Under the pieces are notes generated by a model. It worked only from the letters and a program-made list of their open reading frames with translations. It was not told the DNA's origin and did no database searches. A DNA stretch of 64,000 nt from positions 1 through 64,000 of the forward strand of contig CAZQWM010000001.1 of assembly GCA_964597035.1 (NCBI GenBank). Reading direction: 5' to 3'. Source of the stretch: Fen-1362 sp964597035 (lineage in GTDB: Bacteria > Planctomycetota > Phycisphaerae > Sedimentisphaerales > Anaerobacaceae). This document shows positions 27,879-36,538 of this stretch, piece by piece. The position numbers and the translations under genes were made by a program. The number at the start of each line of letters is the position of its first letter. The stretch's first letter is position 1.

Positions 27879-29117
27879 ATGAAAGACGAAGCAGTATACA
27901 TTCTCGGCGGTTACCAGACGGATTTTGCCCGTAACTGGGCAAGAGAAAACAAGCACATAGCAGCTATGATGCGCGAGGCATACGAGGGCAGTATCGAAGC
28001 AACAAAATTAGAGCCGAGTAACATCAGGGCAGCATTTGTCGGCAACTTCGCAGCGGAATTGTATTGTATGCAGGGGCACCTTGGAGCGTTTTTCGTGGAC
28101 TTCGACCCTCGCTTTGTTGGATTGCCGACGATGCGTTTTGAAAACGCCTGTGCTGCCAGCGCAGTCGCGGCGTTATCGGCAATGGCACATATCCAGGCGG
28201 GTATCTATGACCTGATATGCCTGATAGGCGTCGAACAAATGAAGACAGCGGACCCGGCCAAAGGCGGTGAATATCTCGGAACCGCGGCCTGGTATGAAAA
28301 GGAATGCCAGGGCATAGAGTTTCCGTTTCCGAAGCTGTTCGGCCAATTAGGAGACGAATACGACAAGCGATATGGCCTCGACGACAGGCATCTTGCGAAA
28401 ATCGCCGATATAAACTACACAAACGCCCGGAATAACCCGAATGCCCAGACCAGGGACTGGTTTATGAGCTTCGAACACGCCTGCACGGTGAGCAAATACA
28501 ATACGGCTATCGGAGGCAGAATCAAAGTCACCGACTGCTCTCAGGTTACCGATGGGGCTGTGTGCCTGTATATTGCCTCGAAAAACTATGCCTCAAAATA
28601 TGCCGCCCGTCACGGTTTGAAAATTGAAGAAATACCCAGAATACTCGGCTGGGGACACACGACAGCCCCGATTGAATTTGCTAAAAAAGTCGCCGACTCA
28701 GCCGACGACCAATACATCTTGCCGATGACTCGAAAGGCAATAACCGATGCATACGAGCGCGCAGGCATAGCAGACTGCTGGCAATTGGACGTCATCGAGA
28801 CTCACGATTGTTTTACCACCTCAGAATATATGGCAATCGACCACTTCGGGCTTACCCAGCCCGGCGAGAGTTACAGGGCCATTGAAGAAGGCGTTATAGA
28901 GATGGGCGGCAAACTTCCAATCAACCCTTCAGGAGGGCTTATCGGCTGCGGACATCCGGTCGGCGCCACCGGCGCAAGGCAACTATTGGATGCATATAAA
29001 CAAATTACGGGGACTGCGGGCGATTACCAGGTGCCAAACGCAAAAAAAGTGGCTACCTTGAACATCGGAGGTACTGCGACGACAAATGTATGTTTCATAG
29101 TGGGGGTCCGAAGTTAA
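27879..29117 (+). CDS. SCP2-type thiolase
   Basis: 412 residues from ATG 27879. The nucleophilic Cys is in FENACAASAVAALSAM, and the C-terminal active-site His is in CGHPVGATGARQ. The segment ETHDCFTTSEYMAIDHFGL contains the HDCF motif of SCP2/SCP-x thiolases, and the usual last catalytic Cys loop of FadA/PhaA enzymes is replaced by TLNIGGTATT. The family cleaves or forms 3-ketoacyl-CoA. It lies between the dehydrogenase and an acyltransferase, at close spacing on the same strand. Confidence 0.85.
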   Translation: MKDEAVYILGGYQTDFARNWARENKHIAAMMREAYEGSIEATKLEPSNIRAAFVGNFAAELYCMQGHLGAFFVDFDPRFVGLPTMRFENACAASAVAALSAMAHIQAGIYDLICLIGVEQMKTADPAKGGEYLGTAAWYEKECQGIEFPFPKLFGQLGDEYDKRYGLDDRHLAKIADINYTNARNNPNAQTRDWFMSFEHACTVSKYNTAIGGRIKVTDCSQVTDGAVCLYIASKNYASKYAARHGLKIEEIPRILGWGHTTAPIEFAKKVADSADDQYILPMTRKAITDAYERAGIADCWQLDVIETHDCFTTSEYMAIDHFGLTQPGESYRAIEEGVIEMGGKLPINPSGGLIGCGHPVGATGARQLLDAYKQITGTAGDYQVPNAKKVATLNIGGTATTNVCFIVGVRS

Positions 29118-29142
29118 AGGATTCAAACGAGAGAGCTTGCAT

Positions 29143-29844
29143 ATGACGGAGTCAAAAATAGCACTTCGCATCCGCGACATGACGTTAGAAGATTTGGACG
29201 ACGTTGCCGCAGTCCATAAGAGTTGCTTTCCCGCCTCGATTTTCTCGGAGCTGGATGATGAGTTGGTTAAATGCTTTTACAGACAAGCAGTCGAGGAACC
29301 GCAAAGCTACGCTGCGGTTTTGGAAGACCCGATAATAGGGAAAGTAGTTGGTTTTGCAATTGGAACTACCAAGGCCGGCTATCGCAAGCGGTTACTCTTA
29401 CGGCATCCTTTGAGGTTCTGCTGGAGCACTTTGAAAGGGCTGTTTACCAGCCCCTTGATTTGGCTCGCCGTACTGACCCGCGTGCTGCAGATAAGAAAGA
29501 TACTGGCGGAAAGACCAAAGATTTTCGCAGCCGGTTTGGGCTCGTCAGACATGTCCCCGGCCAAAGGTATGGAAGCGCTTTTTATGCCAATCGCCGTCCA
29601 CGCGGACTACCGCGGTGGCGGAAATGCCAGCCAGCTTACCAATTGTCTTACTGAGAAACTATTAGCTACTGGGGCTACACGAGTTATCGGCAAGGTGGCA
29701 CATGACAACATTGCCAGTATAAAGCTCTTTAGGCGGCTTGGTTGGCAAGAGAGTAATATCTCTGAACAATGGCTCATTGTTTGGATTGACAAAGAAGATT
29801 TCTTTAAAAGACGTTCCCAAGAAGTCAGGAAGAATAATCAGTAA
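29143..29844 (+). CDS. GNAT-family N-acyltransferase
   Basis: 233 residues from ATG 29143. The acyl-CoA pyrophosphate loop is seen as IAVHADYRGGGNASQLTNCL and the last strand region as NIASIKLFRRLGW; the N-terminus LRIRDMTLEDLDDVAAVHKS is the usual GNAT opening. A central insert with hydrophobic character (FCWSTLKGLFTSPLIWLAVL) is unusual and could touch the membrane. Acceptor unknown; with thiolase and dehydrogenase upstream, the acyl donor may be made locally. Confidence 0.8.
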   Translation: MTESKIALRIRDMTLEDLDDVAAVHKSCFPASIFSELDDELVKCFYRQAVEEPQSYAAVLEDPIIGKVVGFAIGTTKAGYRKRLLLRHPLRFCWSTLKGLFTSPLIWLAVLTRVLQIRKILAERPKIFAAGLGSSDMSPAKGMEALFMPIAVHADYRGGGNASQLTNCLTEKLLATGATRVIGKVAHDNIASIKLFRRLGWQESNISEQWLIVWIDKEDFFKRRSQEVRKNNQ

Positions 29845-31135
29845 CTCTATTTTTTCCGTACAACCTCGAGCATTACTGTGCACCAAATCTGAAGCAGAGG
29901 AATACATAGCTCCACAGAATACAAAAATCAACTGTACTGATTCATATCCCGTACTGGTAACATATGGTTGGTGCCGTACCTCATATGCTGCGATATCGTC
30001 ACTCGGACGCAGAGGCATAGAAGTTCACGCTTGCGACGCTTCACCGCTGGCGGCGTCGCGATTCAGTCGGTACTGCAAGTCATTCACCAGGGTCCCCGAT
30101 TTCTTCGTTGAGCCAGACAGTTACTTCGAGGCAATCTGCGAAGCAATTGACAAATCCGGTGCCAAGGTACTACTACCAGCCCATGAAGACATGGGTATAT
30201 TCTGCAGGCGAAGGAATGAACTGCCAGCGGGAGTCCTAACGGCGCTGCCCAACTGGAACAGTTACAGAGTCGCCGAGGATAAGTTTGCTGTGCTTGACAT
30301 TGCACAAAAGGCCGGCTGTCCGGTGCCGTTTACTGAAAAAGTTGAGTCTTGGTCGCATCTGAAAAATCTATCACGGCACGCTGAGATGAGCTGGCCGATT
30401 GTACTCAAGAGCCATATAGGAAACAGCGCCAAGGGGGTACGAATTGCACACAATACTGATGAACTTTTTGCCAAGTTCAAAGAGCTTGTGGAAACCTTCC
30501 ATTTAACCGAGGACCACTGGCCCATTGTGCAAGAGTTTTTGCCGGGTGAGGCAGCAGGTGTTTGCGTCTTGTATCAGAAAGGCCAATGTGTAGCAACTTT
30601 CGCTGAGCGATATCTGCGGTGCAAAGAGCCTGGCAAGTTCGGTACCTCCACTCTCCGCGAGCCATTCGATAATCAGCAGCTTATCGACCGAGCCACACAC
30701 ATAATGGACAGATTGAATTGGAACGGTGTGGCACATCTAGATTTCATTGAAGACAAGAACGGGGACTTCAGACTGATAGAAATCAACCCTCGCTTGTGGG
30801 GCGCTCTTGCGCTATCCATATTCTCGGGCGTTGATTTTCCTTACCTATGGTACCTAACGGCACTGGGGGAATCTATCGATGAACCAGTTGTTTCTAAATA
30901 CCCCCCGATAAAATGCAGATGGATAGTCGGCGACTATTTAGCGGTCCTGGAACTTGTCAAACGTAGAATGTTCAAAGAGGCGGCACGAGTTCTAATCCCG
31001 CAGCCCAAATGCCGCCACGATGATTTTGTATTAACAGATCCATTGCCGTTTGTGTTCGAGATGCTCGACTACGCGGTGAAATTTATTAACGGCGGAAGGT
31101 CGATCAATCCAGTGACCCGAGGAATGATACGGTGA
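29738..31135 (+). CDS. ATP-grasp ligase
   Basis: ATP-grasp enzyme that probably joins a carboxylate to an amine. The ATP-binding features are PIVLKSHIGNSAKGVRIA, WPIVQEFLPGEAAGVCVLYQ, LDFIEDKNGDFRLIEINPR and LWGALALS; the N-terminal domain has VLVTYGWCRTSYAAISSLGR. No ATG lies in frame near the expected start. The frame opens inside the GNAT gene with TTG codons at 29738, 29771 and 29783, so the true start is uncertain and overlap with the GNAT gene suggests coupled translation. It ends 9 bases from the convergent beta-helix gene. Relatives act in peptide, pterin or cell-surface modification. Confidence 0.8.
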   Translation: MVGKRVISLNNGSLFGLTKKISLKDVPKKSGRIISNSIFSVQPRALLCTKSEAEEYIAPQNTKINCTDSYPVLVTYGWCRTSYAAISSLGRRGIEVHACDASPLAASRFSRYCKSFTRVPDFFVEPDSYFEAICEAIDKSGAKVLLPAHEDMGIFCRRRNELPAGVLTALPNWNSYRVAEDKFAVLDIAQKAGCPVPFTEKVESWSHLKNLSRHAEMSWPIVLKSHIGNSAKGVRIAHNTDELFAKFKELVETFHLTEDHWPIVQEFLPGEAAGVCVLYQKGQCVATFAERYLRCKEPGKFGTSTLREPFDNQQLIDRATHIMDRLNWNGVAHLDFIEDKNGDFRLIEINPRLWGALALSIFSGVDFPYLWYLTALGESIDEPVVSKYPPIKCRWIVGDYLAVLELVKRRMFKEAARVLIPQPKCRHDDFVLTDPLPFVFEMLDYAVKFINGGRSINPVTRGMIR

Positions 31136-31144
31136 AGGCAGCAT

Positions 31145-32494
31145 CTACTCACATGTCGCATACCAGTATACGGTTTCGGGAACAGTGATCTCTTCACCCC
31201 CGGTGTTTCTGAGACTCACGGTAATAGCTATGCTGTCTACAGTGGTAGCCGCCGCCATCCGTCCCGGTACCGATGGCGTCAGAGTAATGATGGTGGGTTG
31301 TGAAGCAAGCCCATGCACAATAGTGTAACCGTCGGCGACCAGAGCAGAGCCACCGTTTGCCGTGCAGTAACCAATGTTTCCAGCAATTTGCGAATTGATT
31401 ATTGTCCCTGAGAACATAGTGTTCTGAGAACCAGTGAAGTTGTATATCCGGTTGTCGTGGAAAATAAACTGGGAGAGAAACTTCCCACTTGCCACCTGCA
31501 CAACAGGAGTATCGGTGTACGGCCTGATTTCGCAATCATGTATAGTCCAGTTATAGACGTTACCCGCCACCTGTATCATTGGATAGCCCCCTCCTGCCTC
31601 GTTATAAGACCACAGTGTCGAATCGCTGACTACACCATAGTTGGCGTTCAGCTTAAGAACGGTACAGTCCGTGTTATGAAAGTCACACCCTAAAATCCAA
31701 TCCTCCGCGCCAGCACTGTCAAACCAGATGCAGTTCTTGTTGTCTCGGAAGTGGCAGTTCACGATTCTATTGCGCCAACCCTCCGAAACCATGATAGCGT
31801 AACAATCCTGACTCGAATGCTTGATATTCTCAAAGCAGGTGTCGTGTATCCATACGTTGTGACACTCGGCTCTAACAGCATTTAGAAACTTCATATTGTA
31901 GAAACCTGACCGCTCAATATGATAGTCACCGCCAGTGGCCCTGAGCAGCACGGCAGGGCAATTTACCTCCTCGGTCATATAGTATCCGTCGAAGCCAATG
32001 TCAAAGATACCGCCAAGATAATAATCACCCACTGAATCTATTATAGGGCCACTGAGGCCGTCCACAGGATATATACGTGTGAGACCGCCAAGGTAATGCC
32101 AATTGACACCGGCGCCGCGGAAGAAAACCGGTTTATCAACCGTGATAGTATCGGATATCCAATATATACCCTCTGCCAGATATATAACACCGCCGATAGG
32201 GGTCATACTGTCAATGGCATGCTGTATTTCAATCTGGTCGTCTACACCATCGCAGATATAATCTGCCCTTGACTGAACATGTGGGGCAGAGGATGACGTG
32301 GCAATCACATACGTCGCACAGGTAGTAGGTAGCATCACCTCAGGAAGTCCATTCGACTCTTTGAGCCACTGAAAAGCAAATTCTGAGAAATCAAGCAAAT
32401 CTACAACCTCGTCCCTGTTGAAGTCCGCAGTTGAATAGCCCTGGCAAACAGCTGATATCACAGCAATGATAATTATTATGGGCGCAATTCTCAT
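31145..32494 (-). CDS. Secreted beta-helix protein with N-terminal dockerin-like half-repeat
   Basis: 449 residues from ATG 32494, with GAGAGGAAAGAG in front. The N-terminus is a signal peptide (MRIAPIIIIIAVISAVCQG), followed by one calcium loop of dockerin type, DFNRDEVVDLLDFSEFAFQW. The rest is a pectate-lyase-superfamily beta-helix: ICDGVDDQIEIQHAIDSM and GGVIYLAEGIYWISDTITV are the usual opening, then turns such as SQDCYAIMVSEGWRNRIVN. A single calcium loop is half of a normal dockerin, a form common in planctomycete secreted proteins, where it probably serves sorting or attachment. It is transcribed against the polysaccharide locus. Confidence 0.82.
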   Translation of the reverse strand: MRIAPIIIIIAVISAVCQGYSTADFNRDEVVDLLDFSEFAFQWLKESNGLPEVMLPTTCATYVIATSSSAPHVQSRADYICDGVDDQIEIQHAIDSMTPIGGVIYLAEGIYWISDTITVDKPVFFRGAGVNWHYLGGLTRIYPVDGLSGPIIDSVGDYYLGGIFDIGFDGYYMTEEVNCPAVLLRATGGDYHIERSGFYNMKFLNAVRAECHNVWIHDTCFENIKHSSQDCYAIMVSEGWRNRIVNCHFRDNKNCIWFDSAGAEDWILGCDFHNTDCTVLKLNANYGVVSDSTLWSYNEAGGGYPMIQVAGNVYNWTIHDCEIRPYTDTPVVQVASGKFLSQFIFHDNRIYNFTGSQNTMFSGTIINSQIAGNIGYCTANGGSALVADGYTIVHGLASQPTIITLTPSVPGRMAAATTVDSIAITVSLRNTGGEEITVPETVYWYATCE

Positions 32495-32686
32495 CTTCTC
32501 TTTCCTCTCAACATACTGTTTAGATTATATCGGTTTTCAACAAAAAATCAAGTGAAAAACAACCAAAAAGGAGTACGTACAGGTAGATGCTTTGCCAGTG
32601 ACTTCTATAGCCTACGCATGACCTTGACTTGATGCGTTGGCGAGCAGTGGGATTCACCATAGTCTGAGTTACAAGTTACAGGACTG

Positions 32687-33811
32687 CTATTCGCTCTTGT
32701 GCGCTGCTCCCCGCAGGCCTGTCATATTGAGATACCCTTTCCTCCAGACTACAGCGGCTGATATCAGCACGGCCGCCGCGCACATAATCAAGGCCGATAA
32801 CAACGGCAGGATGCCGATAACAAGACCAACAAGCCCGTATACCACCGTAAGGCCGTAACAGACCGAGACGGCTTTCCTTATAGACAAACCTCTGTCCACC
32901 ATCTGGTCGTAAACATGCCCCCTGTCTGAAGCGAACAGGGGTCTTTTATTTATGATTCGTCTGGCGAAAGCTACGGCTGTATCAAGGATAGGCAGGCCGA
33001 ACATCACTATGGACGCCAGCCAGAGTTGAAAAGACTTTTCCGCAAAAAGCACCATCATTACGGCCATATTCAGGCCCAAAAGCAAACTGCCCGCATCACC
33101 CATAAAAATCTTCGCAGGATAGTAATTAAATGGAAGAAAACCAAGCGTACTTCCCAGCAATGCCAGGCAAACAATGATTCTCACATAATCACCAGGCGTG
33201 CCGCCGCCAATTGCACCAATCATAGTCGCCAGCAACAACATTGAACCAGCCATAATCGCCGTAACACCGCCGCACAGCCCGTCCAGGCCATCAAGCAGAT
33301 TCAGTGAGTTAGTGGCACCCAACACAAAGACGAGCACTACAACAATATCCACAAAAAGCTTGGCAGGCCAGGCAAGGGAATAGAGCATCGGTGTTATCCC
33401 AACGGCTACCAGGACAATCGCCGCGGCGACCTGCCCTGCCACCTTGTGCCAAGGTCTTATGTCCATAATATCGTCGAGGCAACCGACGACGCAGGCAACT
33501 GCACCGGCGCCGATGATTCCAAAAAGCCATTTTCTAACAAGCGACGGGCAATCAAGCGGCAGGAAAAACAATGCGCAGAGCACACCTGCCGCAAGACCGG
33601 CGAACATAGCCACTCCACCCAGATATGGCGTCGGTGATTTGTGCGTCTTTACCGAGTTGTCAGGTCTGTCGACTATCCCCAGCCGAAGAGCGACCTTCCC
33701 GCAAAGCCAGGTCGCCGCAATAGCAATAACAAAAGAAACCAGGCCGACAGGCAAAAGCTTAAACGGCAAAGTATATGGTTTTCCTATTGCGAGAATATAT
33801 TCTTGCATCAT
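32687..33811 (-). CDS. WecA/TagO-like polyprenyl-phosphate sugar-1-phosphate transferase
   Basis: Starts polysaccharide synthesis by moving HexNAc-1-phosphate onto undecaprenyl phosphate in the inner membrane. 374 residues with about 10 hydrophobic segments. Family motifs: HKSPTPYLGGVAMF, CLDDIMDIRPWHKVAG (Asp pair), TNSLNLLDGLDGLCGG (metal-binding region) and FMGDAGSLLLGLN. The start is the first ATG of ATGATG, preceded by AGGAG. It lies outside the main locus but is the only initiating enzyme seen in the window. Confidence 0.92.
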   Translation of the reverse strand: MMQEYILAIGKPYTLPFKLLPVGLVSFVIAIAATWLCGKVALRLGIVDRPDNSVKTHKSPTPYLGGVAMFAGLAAGVLCALFFLPLDCPSLVRKWLFGIIGAGAVACVVGCLDDIMDIRPWHKVAGQVAAAIVLVAVGITPMLYSLAWPAKLFVDIVVVLVFVLGATNSLNLLDGLDGLCGGVTAIMAGSMLLLATMIGAIGGGTPGDYVRIIVCLALLGSTLGFLPFNYYPAKIFMGDAGSLLLGLNMAVMMVLFAEKSFQLWLASIVMFGLPILDTAVAFARRIINKRPLFASDRGHVYDQMVDRGLSIRKAVSVCYGLTVVYGLVGLVIGILPLLSALIMCAAAVLISAAVVWRKGYLNMTGLRGAAHKSE

Positions 33812-33989
33812 GTTCTCCTAAGCACCGCCAAAACGACAGTTGGCAAATTACTTTATATCTCCTGTGACCGTTTGTCCAGCAGGCAACTTTATTGAGCATA
33901 CGTATATGGACAGAGACGGGCCAAACACCTAAACTGAACGGACCCTTTTACTGAAGATTTTAATGCCGACTTTTTGAAGAGATGTATCC

Positions 33990-35276
33990 ATGGCCAGATA
34001 TTTGAACAGCTTTGTAGCGTGTTTTGCTCTCATGCTTTGCGCTGCTGTCCAAGCAATAGAGCCAAACGAGATACTTGTGGTTGTCAATGCAGATATTGAG
34101 TCATCCGTAGAGCTTGGCCGATACTACTGTCAGCAGCGAAACGTTTCCGGAGAAAATATTTTGGCCCTGCCTCTCGATAGTGAGCTTTCCGACACGATAA
34201 GCAGAGAAGAATACGAGAAAAACCTTGCCAGGCCTATTCGTGAACGGCTGAACAGCAACGAATTCGGCCAGCCAATAAAATGTCTGCTGACAACTTACGG
34301 CATACCTTACAGGGTCGGACCTCGCAGCCAACTGAAAGACCAGCAGGAGCAGCTCAAACAACTTGAATTATCCGCCCGGCGATATGAAAAGGACCTCGAA
34401 GATGCACAGAAAGGATTGATGACCGCAGACGACAAGACCTCGGAAAAACTGCAGCGTAGAACAAAACTTCAGCTTACGAGAGTCAAGGGGGAAATCGACC
34501 GGATTCTGGGCAAAGAGACCGACGCTAGCGTGGATAGTGAGCTGTCAATGGTGCTTTTCAGCTCTTATGAACTGCACCGATGGCAGTCAAACCAGTTAAA
34601 CAAGAACAGCGGGTATCCCGAAGAGCTGGCCCTGACAATTATGGTCTGCCGACTTGACGGCCCAACACCTCAGATTGCCCGCGGTCTTGTGGATAAGGCG
34701 CTCGCAGCAGAGAAAACAGGGCTTAAAGGTATTGCTTATATTGATTCTCGCGGAATCGCCGACGACAAACAACCGTATTCTATAGGACATTTCGACCAGG
34801 AGTTGCGGGACCTGGCGGTCCTGCTGCGGCTTCGCACGAATTTTGAGGTCAAAGAACAAAGGACCAGAGAGCTTTTTGCCTCCGGCAGTTGCCCACAAAC
34901 GGCGATTTATTGCGGATGGTACAGCTTGAAAAAGTATGTCGATGCCTTTGACTTCGTAGACGGCGCAATAGGGTTTCATATCGCCAGCCTGGAAGCGGTG
35001 GATCTCCGCGACTCTGACAGCAGCCAGTGGTGTCCTTCAATGCTCAATGACGGCATTACCGCGACGCTAGGTGCCGTGGCGGAGCCATATCTGAACTCAT
35101 TTCCCAATCCCGCATATTTTTTCGCGGAACTGCTCGATGGGAAATCCCTCGTTGAGGCGTTCTGGCGAACACAACCTTTTTGCTCCTGGCAGTTGGTTTT
35201 GATTGGCGACCCGCTCTATACACCTTTTGGCAAGCCCGCCCGACGTATGGCGGGCAAGTCCGCCGGGAATCGATAA
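33990..35276 (+). CDS. Exported TIGR03790-family protein of unknown function
   Basis: 428 residues with a clear signal peptide (FVACFALMLCAAVQAIEPNE). The start of the mature chain, EILVVVNADIESSVELGRYY, and KCLLTTYGIPYRV are the conserved opening of the TIGR03790 family. An inserted charged segment (about residues 110-165, rich in Lys, Glu, Gln) looks like a coiled coil. The C-terminal part GATLGAVAEPYLNSFPNP and FCSWQLVLIGDPLYTPFG is also typical. Function is unknown; the family is found in planctomycetes and some other bacteria. It is divergent from the WecA-like gene. Confidence 0.8.
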   Translation: MARYLNSFVACFALMLCAAVQAIEPNEILVVVNADIESSVELGRYYCQQRNVSGENILALPLDSELSDTISREEYEKNLARPIRERLNSNEFGQPIKCLLTTYGIPYRVGPRSQLKDQQEQLKQLELSARRYEKDLEDAQKGLMTADDKTSEKLQRRTKLQLTRVKGEIDRILGKETDASVDSELSMVLFSSYELHRWQSNQLNKNSGYPEELALTIMVCRLDGPTPQIARGLVDKALAAEKTGLKGIAYIDSRGIADDKQPYSIGHFDQELRDLAVLLRLRTNFEVKEQRTRELFASGSCPQTAIYCGWYSLKKYVDAFDFVDGAIGFHIASLEAVDLRDSDSSQWCPSMLNDGITATLGAVAEPYLNSFPNPAYFFAELLDGKSLVEAFWRTQPFCSWQLVLIGDPLYTPFGKPARRMAGKSAGNR

Positions 35277-35294
35277 CGACTATTCCTGTACTAA

Positions 35295-36008
35295 TTACCT
35301 ACCCGCACGCATACGAGCCAAACAGGCCACGACAGTCACGCCAAAGATACCCAAAACTGAAAAAAGCAAATCCGTTGGGGCGAAGCTCCTGCCCAGTAAC
35401 AAAGAAGAGGTCTTAACTATGGCGAGAAAAACAATCGGAACGGCCAAAGTCAGCATCAATCTGCCGACAAACGACCTGACCGACAAATAAAGATTCATAA
35501 AGCGGACCCATACGATAGTAAAGCCGGCATAAGCAATAATGTGAAAAGCAGCATTTAATACCGGCACCAGTTTTGAAAGGTCGGCCTTTGCCAAATTAGT
35601 CAGTCCGAAGATTGTTATCGCCGTGGTAGCCAGAAGCGCCTGCCAGAACGTTAGAAAAGCAAATATAATCAACCCTGACAACACTCCTGCCACATTGGCG
35701 AGAAAATCCCCAATATCAGCCGTCCTGCCCACATAGGGCTGAACCATTTCGTCGAGCCCCCCATACACAGCAGTTATAAGAAAAATCATCCACGCCACCC
35801 GACTGCGCCAGCTAACCTTCCTGTCTGGGTTGATAGAGAACCATAGCAGAAAAGCGAGGTTCAAATATGCCAGAAAATGAAGCCACTTATCGGATACGTG
35901 CGCCCGATAGACAAGTTCCGGTATGGGAATGTGAGCAAGAATAGCCAGCGTAATCCAGTAAGGCATTAAAACTGCGATTGTTGTCTTTTGCCTGCGCGTC
36001 AATATCAC
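35295..36008 (-). CDS. VanZ-family membrane protein
   Basis: 237 residues with about six hydrophobic segments. DKWLHFLAYLNLAFLLWFS followed by AVYGGLDEMVQPYVGRTADI and GDFLANVAGVLSG is the VanZ-like signature (the His, Glu and Asp lining). The GTG at 36008 was chosen because AAGAGGTG sits correctly before it; the GTG at 36014 overlaps that site. Function of VanZ-like proteins is poorly known; the founding member modestly raises teicoplanin resistance. It converges on the TIGR03790 gene and diverges from the small gene at 36111. Confidence 0.8.
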   Translation of the reverse strand: MILTRRQKTTIAVLMPYWITLAILAHIPIPELVYRAHVSDKWLHFLAYLNLAFLLWFSINPDRKVSWRSRVAWMIFLITAVYGGLDEMVQPYVGRTADIGDFLANVAGVLSGLIIFAFLTFWQALLATTAITIFGLTNLAKADLSKLVPVLNAAFHIIAYAGFTIVWVRFMNLYLSVRSFVGRLMLTLAVPIVFLAIVKTSSLLLGRSFAPTDLLFSVLGIFGVTVVACLARMRAGR

Positions 36009-36027
36009 AATCACCTCTTAATTTTTC

Positions 36028-36089
36028 TTGATGATTGATAATTTGCCAAAGGCAGCCATAATAATCGATTATCAATTATCAATCATCAA
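36028..36089. repeat. Perfect 16-base inverted repeat between divergent genes
   Basis: TTGATGATTGATAATT at 36028-36043 is matched by its exact reverse complement AATTATCAATCATCAA at 36074-36089, with a 30-base loop that itself contains GATAATCGATTATC. It fills the space between the VanZ and LABN genes and so lies in both promoter regions. It may be a dispersed noncoding element, an operator pair or a bidirectional signal. Confidence 0.8.
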
Positions 36090-36110
36090 TTATTAATAAG
36101 GAGTCGGATT

Positions 36111-36458
36111 ATGCTGCATTCGATAATCGAGTTTTTGAAAAGCGCCGTAGCAGAGCAGATAGTAGGCGACCCCGTCTGGGCAACAATTGCTCTTGTCGGC
36201 CAACTTATATTCGGAGCCAGATTTATCCTGCAGTGGCTGGCCAGCGAATACAAAAAGCGTTCACATGTCCCGGTCGCATTCTGGTATGTGTCCCTCGTGG
36301 GCAGCGTGATACTATTGAGTTATTCAATTCATATCAAAAATCCCATATTTATGCTTGGCTTCTCGCTGAACATTCTGATTTACATCCGAAACCTTCACCT
36401 GATTTATAAGCACCCGGAAAAACAAGTGGCAGAGACAATCGTAAACAGTAAAGGTTAG
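36111..36458 (+). CDS. Lipid-A-disaccharide-synthase N-terminal-domain protein (LABN), stand-alone
   Basis: 115 residues with three to four hydrophobic segments. GQLIFGARFILQWLASEYKK and the later VSLVGSVILLSYSI, NILIYIRNLHLIYK are the conserved pattern of the small LABN/SusE-like membrane domain, often found alone beside glycolipid genes. AAGGAG precedes ATG 36111. It may help process lipid-linked sugars, but no experimental role is established that I can rely on. Confidence 0.82.
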   Translation: MLHSIIEFLKSAVAEQIVGDPVWATIALVGQLIFGARFILQWLASEYKKRSHVPVAFWYVSLVGSVILLSYSIHIKNPIFMLGFSLNILIYIRNLHLIYKHPEKQVAETIVNSKG

Positions 36459-36538
36459 CACTTATCGATAATGGTGATTCTGCGATGATACGGACTCAAA
36501 ATGAAATTTGCTTTAGACGCATTTGGAGGGCTTTGACA

